This document shows positions 1 through 4,530 of a DNA stretch of 9,438 bases, in pieces. Each line of letters starts with the position of its first letter. Positions within the stretch are counted from its first letter, which is position 1. Source of the stretch: Bdellovibrionales bacterium. Its GTDB lineage: Bacteria > Bdellovibrionota > Bdellovibrionia > Bdellovibrionales > JAMPXM01. The translations under genes and the position numbers were made by a program. The stretch is taken from contig SXRI01000380.1 of NCBI GenBank assembly GCA_005793615.1, positions 1-9,438 on the forward strand, given 5' to 3'. The notes beneath the pieces are model-generated. The model did not search any database. It was not told the DNA's origin and saw only the letters and a list, made by a program, of their open reading frames with translations.

Positions 1-185
1 ATCACCGGCGCACCGGCGATTTTTTTTGACAGCAGCTTCTTGATCGCTTCGCGTACCGTATCATCCGTCGAAATCGAGAAAACCGGAGAGGTCATGATGG
101 ATTCCACAAGAAGAGGAGCTGGCGCACTTTGCTGCTCGATTGAGGTATCTGGAATCAGTTGGGCTCCTGAAGATGGTTTCGACAT
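1..185 (-). CDS. CBS-domain protein, N-terminal part (runs off window start)
   Basis: Reading the minus strand from the ATG at 185-183 gives about 61 residues with no stop before the window edge. The first 27 or so residues are a polar, probably disordered leader (starting MSKPSSGAQLIPDTS). They are followed by VESIMTSPVFSISTDDTVREA and then KKIAGAPV. The pattern 'imT.pv.sis.ddtv.eA...l..k.i.gaPV' is the classic start of a CBS domain. Such domains usually occur in pairs and bind adenosyl ligands such as AMP or ATP, regulating an attached enzyme or acting alone. The rest of the protein is outside the window, so it is unknown whether this is a stand-alone CBS-pair protein or a fusion. No strong ribosome-binding site precedes the ATG. 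The family call is confident; the specific function is unknown. Confidence 0.8.
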   Translation of the reverse strand, partial: MSKPSSGAQLIPDTSIEQQSAPAPLLVESIMTSPVFSISTDDTVREAIKKLLSKKIAGAPV

Positions 186-235
186 GGCTTGCACTCAACT
201 TTCATCTAGGTATTTGACACCACTGCGCTGCCAAC

Positions 236-264
236 AGTGTAGCTGAAAACCGAGATTTCGTCAC
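236..264 (-). promoter_or_regulatory. Candidate sigma70-type promoter for the CBS gene
   Basis: On the minus strand, GTGACG (264-259) and TACACT (241-236) are separated by 17 bp. Each matches its consensus hexamer at four of six positions. The predicted start would give a leader of about 45 nt before the CBS-protein ATG. This is a pattern match only. Confidence 0.3.
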
Positions 265-285
265 CCTCAGCACTCAAAACCCGGA

Positions 286-313
286 TGAATCACCTTCTGG
301 ATTGATTCACCTT
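286..313. repeat. Paired 11-bp repeat with internal dyad
   Basis: TGAATCACCTT (286-296) and TGATTCACCTT (303-313) are direct repeats with one mismatch, starting 17 bp apart. The first seven bases of each copy, TGAATCA and TGATTCA, are also perfect reverse complements of each other (286-292 and 303-309). The pair lies upstream of the candidate CBS promoter and downstream of the neighbouring minus-strand gene. It could be a regulator-binding site or a small hairpin. Its role is inferred. Confidence 0.35.
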
Positions 314-368
314 GAGACACAACGACGTATTATGTAACATTGCTCATCTTAAATTTAGTTTGTTTATA

Positions 369-378
369 TCTGGCCAGA
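369..378. repeat. 10-bp perfect palindrome at gene end
   Basis: TCTGGCCAGA is its own reverse complement and abuts the stop codon of the secreted minus-strand protein. It has no loop and no T-run, so it is not a classical terminator. It may be a protein-binding site or chance. Confidence 0.25.
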
Positions 379-819
379 CTACTTTTGACTCACAAACTCG
401 CAATTCAAGTTAAGGCGCTGCTCTTTGTCTTCGGATTCATTTGAAGAGATAGTTGCATCGAGCTTGATACCGTCACCGACGCGATTAATGTTGATTTTAT
501 AATCCATCGTCTGTTTGCCGACCTTAAGTACGGCGTCAAACAAAAAGCAATGTGGACAGCGAGCGCGCCTAAACTCAGCGATGTCCAACTCAATACCTTC
601 GCTGCTCATTTTGCCATTGGTCTCAGTGCCGACCTGCCATAGCCGTTGCGGATCCGTGGTCTTCAGAGCAAAACCCCCTCCATGCTGCAAACAACGATAC
701 GTTTCTCCTTCAACTTTGGTCGTCTTGATATCGGGAATTTGCGCTGACGAGCTGAACGACGAGAACATAATGACTGCGACGGCCATGGCCGATAAAGTCG
801 CAAAAAAAGTAGATTTCAT
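379..819 (-). CDS. Small secreted protein with CPHC motif, function unknown
   Basis: The protein has 146 residues. Residues 1-26 form a clear Sec signal peptide: Lys at position 2, a hydrophobic core around residues 5-20, a Ser-rich end, and likely cleavage after SSA before QIPD. The mature part is about 120 residues with four cysteines: Cys43, a Cys88-Pro-His-Cys91 pair, and Cys140 near the C terminus. CPHC is the active-site sequence of DsbA-type oxidoreductases. Nothing else here resembles a thioredoxin fold, because the motif is preceded by FRRAR and followed by a basic beta-rich stretch, so a structural disulfide or metal site is as likely. An AGGAAG ribosome-binding site lies about 11 nt before the ATG. 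It is divergent from the sensor kinase gene and co-directional with the CBS gene. I do not recognise the family; the gene looks real. Confidence 0.7.
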   Translation of the reverse strand: MKSTFFATLSAMAVAVIMFSSFSSSAQIPDIKTTKVEGETYRCLQHGGGFALKTTDPQRLWQVGTETNGKMSSEGIELDIAEFRRARCPHCFLFDAVLKVGKQTMDYKININRVGDGIKLDATISSNESEDKEQRLNLNCEFVSQK

Positions 820-839
820 ATTAGATCTTTCTTCCTAAA

Positions 840-1175
840 TGGAATTCGTTAATAGGTTCGTTGAGATTCATCCCAGTCTCACCTCTTTTCACCTTGCAGG
901 TGCGATGCCACGCCTCTGATCTCTCTCCTACCGTTCAGCGTCGAAGCAGGAACGAGCTCAGGCTCTATCTCTCCCGGTTTTGGCCCCCTTTTAACCCAAT
1001 TTTCGCGTCCCAAAGAGGCTCACGCCTGTCGATCTCTTTGACAGCTGGGCTGCCGATTTGGGCCGCGGATTTGGCCTACAGTTTTAGCCTAGACGTCTCG
1101 AGTTCGAGCGAATTTATAGTTCAACAGGTGTTCGCCCATCTTCCGATAAGTCCTTCAAGAGGAGAGTTCGGATTA
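840..1175. other. Divergent intergenic region, no gene seen
   Basis: This stretch separates the secreted-protein gene (minus) from the kinase gene (plus) and should contain both promoters. It stays open in the kinase frame from a TTG at 861, but the translation is Ser/Arg/Pro-rich without domain character, and a good ribosome-binding site plus ATG occurs at 1176. Visible structures are CACCT-TGC-AGGTG (890-902), a 7-bp inverted repeat CAAAGAG/CTCTTTG (1011-1017 and 1034-1040) enclosing a smaller AGGC/GCCT stem, and a near repeat GATTTGGGCC/GATTTGGCC around 1055-1075. A TTGACA occurs at 1038-1043 but has no matching -10 at normal spacing. Confidence 0.5.
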
Positions 1176-2668
1176 ATGAGAATGAATGGCCTGAGCCGCC
1201 GTGCTACCATTCGAAAATGCGAAGAGGAAATTCGCCTCTCCATCGCGGGCGTGGGAGTTCATTGCGCACTACTTTCCTTGGTACTTGCGGCCTGCGATGA
1301 CATCCGCCGAACACCAGCCGCGTGGGTCTCCGCAATTTTGATGGCGCTTTTCGCTCTTTCACAGTGCGTGATCATTCTTAAGAACAAGAAGTGGCTCCGC
1401 GCTCGATACGGCGTGGTGATCTGGCGGATCTGGACAATCCTCAACACCCAGATCGCTGTTGTCGCCTGGAGCAGTCTACTCTGCTATTCAATCTATTATT
1501 TCGACCTTTCCCCCACCTCGATCAAGATCACCTTGATCTGTCTTGGCTTGGCGGCCTCCGGCGGCACCTCGCTCGCGTTCGATCTTGTCAATTTTTATCT
1601 CTACCTAAGCTTCATGCTCCTGCCTCTCGCTGCCACCTTTTTTGTGAAACACGATCTTTTTCTAGGTCTCGGTTCGTTACTTTATATTTTCTATTGTTCC
1701 GTCACTGGAATGCAGATCCACAACCTAACGGTCAGCCTCACCAGGAAATCTGAGCAACTGGGCAAGAATCTCTTCAAACTTCAACATAATCTCGATGTCA
1801 TCAAGGCGATGCATGAAAGTATCAACGAGAGTTTTGTCATTCTCAATAGCGATGGTGTTTGCTCGGGCGAAACATCCGATGTCGCTAAAACTTATTTCCC
1901 ATCGATCACAGAGGGTGCGGGACTGTGGGACCTTCTCGGATTGAACGGAGAAGAAGCCGCCAAATTGAAATCCTGGTACACCCTGCTTTTCATGGATCGA
2001 TTCGATTTCGATGACACTGCCTCTCGGGGACCGAAATTGCTAGAACTCGCAAAAGGTTCGGCGACCTTCTTCGCGACTTTGAATATCACATCGAAAGTGT
2101 CGCGACCCGACTTGGAAAAAAAATATGCTATCGCCTGGAACCACCTCTTGAGCCGATATACATCAATGCCAGTGATTATCGCGAACCCCTTCGCGCTCTG
2201 ATCCATCTCTTTAACAATTCACTTGATCATGGTCTGGAAACACCGGAAGAAAGAACGCGCACCGGTAAGCAGGTGCAAGGGCTGATTAGCGTACGTTACC
2301 GCAGAACTACTTCCGATGAGAAATCGACGATTCATCTCGAAATTGAAGATGACGGACGCGGCATCAATATCGCGCAACTGCGTGAACATTTGAAGGCCAA
2401 GGGTAGAGTCAATGTCGATTCCATGGCCGACCTCGACGTAGCCGCACAGATTTTCCTAGGAGGAATGTCAAGCCGAGAAGAGATAACGGAACTGTCTGGC
2501 CAGGGTGTTGGCATGCCGGCAGTCCGCGAAGAGATTATGAAGATTCGAGGAAAAATCCGAATTGCACGGACCGGGCCTGAGGGAACTCTTTTCGAAATTG
2601 AACTTCCCGACTTTTCCAAGTCGGTGAAAAATCCCACTGTTACCTCTTCAGCCTCTTCAGCCGCGTGA
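1176..2668 (+). pseudogene. Six-helix membrane sensor kinase with CheA-like ATPase, frameshifted
   Basis: The start is ATG 1176 with an AGGAG site 11 nt upstream. About six hydrophobic segments occupy residues 24-178. A helical linker and a sensor-like segment (FVILNSDGVC, residues 220-229) follow, then a FDFDD..SRGPKLLEL stretch ending at residue 293. There the frame fails, and the original frame runs only into unrelated sequence to a stop at 2199-2201. Reading resumes one base back near AAAA 2051-2054 (RFGDLLRDFEYHIES). It continues unbroken through the kinase N box HLFNNSLDHGLE (from 2204), the G1 box DDGRGI (2348-2365) and the G2 box GQGVGMPAVR (2498-2527) to the TGA at 2666-2668. The ATPase half is CheA-type, which normally phosphorylates a histidine in a separate Hpt domain. 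No such domain is seen, so the locus probably suffered an internal deletion or a single-base loss. A sequencing error or programmed slippage at AAAA is not excluded. Confidence 0.75.
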
Positions 2669-2725
2669 AAAAGTCATCGTCCTGACGATCCGATAAAAAT
2701 TACTTACTTCCGTGTAACCAGATCC

Positions 2726-2743
2726 AATCAGACGCGACTGATT
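2726..2743. promoter_or_regulatory. Inverted repeat AATCAG-6-CTGATT upstream of protease
   Basis: Two perfect 6-bp arms, AATCAG and CTGATT, are separated by ACGCGA about 50 bp before the serine protease start codon. A second dyad follows 4 bp later. The arrangement suggests an operator or a structured leader, which is inference. Confidence 0.35.
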
Positions 2744-2747
2744 GAGC

Positions 2748-2760
2748 ACGCAATTTGCGT
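2748..2760. promoter_or_regulatory. 13-bp palindrome ACGCAATTTGCGT upstream of protease
   Basis: ACGCAA and TTGCGT are perfect reverse complements around a single central T, about 35 bp before the protease ATG. The 1-nt loop makes it a better protein-binding dyad than an RNA hairpin. The regulator is unknown. Confidence 0.4.
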
Positions 2761-2794
2761 TAGCCAATCCGACCTCTAGTCTCCAAGGAGCTCA

Positions 2795-3757
2795 ATGACT
2801 TTACAAAAGTCCGTCGCAAATTCTAGCTCGGTCACCCTCAGGTATGCACTGCTGCTGGCACTTCTGCCTGCAGTCCTGGGCGCCTGCTCGCACGACGCCG
2901 GCAGCCACTCACCTGGGGTAGCCACTGGCGCAGGCGACGGCATTGTTGGAGGTCAGACGGTCAATCTCAAAGACACCCGCTTTGCAGCAGCGGTTCTCCG
3001 CTTGGTAGCCGTCGAACGAATTGAAATTGGGGGTGTTCTAAATACTCGCAAATCAAATTGCACCGGGACTCTGATCGCACCCAACATCGTCGTTACCGCT
3101 GGTCACTGCATCGACGATTTGCGTGACAAAAAACTTTATCCGATGCTCATCAATCCCCGCACAGGGAAAGCTCATAGTAAGGGTTTTCCGGTCATGGTCG
3201 TCGGCCGAAGCATCAATCATGACTCGCTCAGTGTCATCGATATCGCAGTTCCTCCGGGATTCAGATCTAAAAATGGGCTGAGCTCGCCGGATATCGCTCT
3301 TTTGAAACTCAATCGTCCGCTTAAGCTCGCAAGTCGCGCGATGCGTCCTAAGGTCGACACGATCGGACTAGCGAAAACGGGCCGGCATCTGCTGGCGATG
3401 GGCTTTGGCTTGACCAGTCTCGATCCTAACGCCTCGGAGCAAGAACGCCGCCCACCTGCGGAACTGCAAAAAAAAACCTTTACTGTGATTCCTGCCTCAA
3501 AGGTGAAGTGGCGTGAGTCGCGTAAATCTCCAGATCTCATTTACCTTGCCACCGAGCGTGGTCAAACCAAGGGCAATCTCTGTCAGGGTGATTCCGGTGG
3601 CCCGGTTTTTCGAAAGCACCGGGAAAAGATCTATCTCGTCGGTGTCAACGCGCGCAGCGATCGTAGCTGTGAAGGCGTGGGTGCGGCCACGTCAGTAGCA
3701 GCCCACTCCCGCTGGATTCGCCACCAAGCAGCTAAATGGCAAGGGGAACTCTATTAG
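2795..3757 (+). CDS. Lipoprotein serine protease, S1 (trypsin-like) family
   Basis: The protein has 320 residues. A hydrophobic signal ends in the lipobox LGAC, with lipidated Cys31, so it should be membrane-anchored outside the cytoplasm. A short Gly/Ser/His linker leads to IVGG (50-53), the typical new N terminus of an activated S1 domain. The catalytic triad is visible as His104 in TAGHC, Asp166 in PDIALLKL and Ser267 in GDSGGP. Cys89-Cys105 and Cys263-Cys292 match two conserved S1 disulfides. The residue six before the catalytic Ser, which sets S1-pocket specificity, is Asn261 rather than the Asp of true trypsins. Strict Lys/Arg cleavage is therefore not expected; the actual preference is unknown. 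AAGGAG lies 4 nt before the ATG. The gene stands alone between the kinase and a tRNA, and two dyads in its upstream region suggest regulation. Confidence 0.9.
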   Translation: MTLQKSVANSSSVTLRYALLLALLPAVLGACSHDAGSHSPGVATGAGDGIVGGQTVNLKDTRFAAAVLRLVAVERIEIGGVLNTRKSNCTGTLIAPNIVVTAGHCIDDLRDKKLYPMLINPRTGKAHSKGFPVMVVGRSINHDSLSVIDIAVPPGFRSKNGLSSPDIALLKLNRPLKLASRAMRPKVDTIGLAKTGRHLLAMGFGLTSLDPNASEQERRPPAELQKKTFTVIPASKVKWRESRKSPDLIYLATERGQTKGNLCQGDSGGPVFRKHREKIYLVGVNARSDRSCEGVGAATSVAAHSRWIRHQAAKWQGELY

Positions 3758-3795
3758 ACAGGTTAGATAGAGCTTGGCTCATCACTTGTTCTCGC

Positions 3796-3824
3796 TTGCT
3801 CGCGAGGCAAACTTCGATTAGAGT
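3796..3824 (+). promoter_or_regulatory. Possible tRNA-Val promoter
   Basis: TTGCTC (3796-3801) and TAGAGT (3819-3824) are 17 bp apart, each with four of six consensus positions. The predicted start leaves a leader of nearly 40 nt before the tRNA. The -35 hexamer overlaps an 8-bp palindrome CTCGCGAG (3799-3806). This is a weak pattern match. Confidence 0.25.
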
Positions 3825-3868
3825 TGCCGCTCGTCAAGTTTCATCTTGATTCGAAATTCCCTGCGAAT

Positions 3869-3943
3869 GGACGCTTAACTCAGCGGTAGAGTACCACCTT
3901 CACACGGTGGGAGTCAGAGGTTCAAATCCTCTAGCGTCCACCA
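3869..3943 (+). tRNA. tRNA-Val (anticodon CAC)
   Basis: A full cloverleaf can be folded by eye. The acceptor stem GGACGCT pairs perfectly with AGCGTCC and is followed by discriminator A and an encoded CCA. Positions 8-9 are TA. The D arm is ACTC-AGCGGTA-GAGT. The anticodon stem CCACC/GGTGG encloses loop TTCACAC with anticodon CAC, which reads the valine codon GUG. The variable loop is GAGTC and the T arm is AGAGG-TTCAAAT-CCTCT. All stems are fully paired, so the gene looks functional. It is a lone tRNA with no partner in the window. Confidence 0.96.
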
Positions 3944-4022
3944 TTTATCAAGCTATTCGAACTCGGGTTCTTCGTTCGTCGATCGAATCGCTTCCACTTT
4001 TCCGGCTGACGAAACTATCGCT

Positions 4023-4207
4023 CTATTTCCCCTTGCAAGGCTCAATGTCGGTGATCTTAGCACCTAAATCGCGCAGGCAGGAAGTCAGCCCGGCTTCATC
4101 GCCAAATCCGATTAACGGGGGGGGTACTTGGGGCGCACCAGAAACGTCGCATCACAAATATCCATGGCTGCGTGTTGGCCAGAATAACAGTGATGCAAGC
4201 AAAGTCG
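4023..4207 (-). pseudogene. Probable decayed 3' end of an unknown minus-strand gene, broken at a C8 tract
   Basis: On the minus strand an open stretch after a stop at 4210-4208 reads LHHCYSGQHAAMDICDATFL and on through VRPKYPP. It then meets a run of eight C (4124-4117) and hits a stop immediately afterwards. Shifting by one base at that run continues as IGFGDEAGLTSCLRDLGAK and ITDIEPCKGK to a stop at 4025-4023. Both halves look like real protein, with mixed hydrophobic and charged residues and spaced cysteines, and they join exactly at the homopolymer. There is no good start codon with a ribosome-binding site upstream, so the 5' part appears lost. I do not recognise the family. A chance reading cannot be excluded because the segment is short. 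Confidence 0.4.
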
Positions 4208-4473
4208 TTAAGTCCTAAAAAAGGTTAGCACCGCACCTTCGCACACGCAGAGTGAAACACTAAACTAGTCCCGATTTAGAGCCCTACCGCCAAATCTGGT
4301 GTTCGACTTACCGAAGCCTAGATCAACCTTCCATTGATCCTGGGCATGTCCTACGTTTTGTCGACGAATCAATATGATGCTTCCCAAAATTGGTCATATC
4401 TACGCAAACCACCAAAATTCCTCAACTTAGAATCCATCGACTCAATTTAGAGCTTAAATAATAAATCCTGATA

Positions 4474-4487
4474 CCGAAACGTTTCGG
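4474..4487. promoter_or_regulatory. 14-bp perfect palindrome, LacI/GalR-type operator candidate
   Basis: CCGAAACGTTTCGG is a perfect 14-bp palindrome with a central CG, about 44 bp before the lipoprotein ATG and just downstream of an AT-rich -10-like stretch. Its AAACGTTT core matches the general form of LacI/GalR-family operators (known for PurR, Cra and CcpA). Its placement is right for a repressor site. No such regulator gene is in the window. Confidence 0.5.
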
Positions 4488-4488
4488 G

Positions 4489-4505
4489 TGGGTCCCTGTG
4501 ACCCA
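4489..4505 (+). promoter_or_regulatory. Leader hairpin TGGGTC-5-GACCCA
   Basis: Perfect 6-bp arms TGGGTC and GACCCA surround a CCTGT loop immediately after the 14-bp palindrome, about 15 nt before the ribosome-binding site of the large lipoprotein. It could form an RNA stem in the leader or be a second half-site. Confidence 0.35.
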
Positions 4506-4530
4506 AGACTTCAAAACTCGGGAGGTACGT

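Larger units (their letters stand above)
3944..4530. other. Long intergenic region with decayed gene and several dyads
   Basis: No intact gene is supported here. Its first half contains a probable decayed minus-strand gene end (listed separately). Other structures are nested ATTCGA/TCGAAT and GAAC/GTTC inverted repeats just after the tRNA, the inverted repeat GATCAA-7-TTGATC (4321-4339), two direct copies of CCAAAATT (4384-4391 and 4412-4419), and an AT-rich stretch at 4454-4466 that could hold a -10 element. Two dyads before the large lipoprotein are listed separately. The open frame starting inside the tRNA at 3907 is an artefact of reading through tRNA sequence. Confidence 0.5.

Noticed and set aside
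861..1175. Open reading frame continuing upstream of the kinase start, from a TTG at 861
   Set aside because: The translation has no domain character, the start is a weak TTG, and a good AGGAG site plus ATG begins the membrane domain at 1176.
2676..2700. ATCGTC-CT-GACGAT followed by ATAAAAA after the kinase, as a terminator
   Set aside because: The two-base loop would leave only a short stem, and the following run is A-rich rather than T-rich on the coding strand.
3907..4218. Plus-strand open frame beginning inside the tRNA
   Set aside because: Its first residues come from the anticodon and T arms of tRNA-Val, a common artefact, and the remainder lies antisense to the probable decayed gene.
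4210..4440. Further minus-strand coding upstream of the decayed gene, possibly a transposase remnant
   Set aside because: All three minus frames contain frequent stops and no recognisable motif, apart from short uninformative open stretches.
4498..4530. GTG at 4498 as the lipoprotein start
   Set aside because: It lies within the leader hairpin without a ribosome-binding site, and ATG 4531 has GGGAGG at good spacing and gives a normal-length signal peptide.
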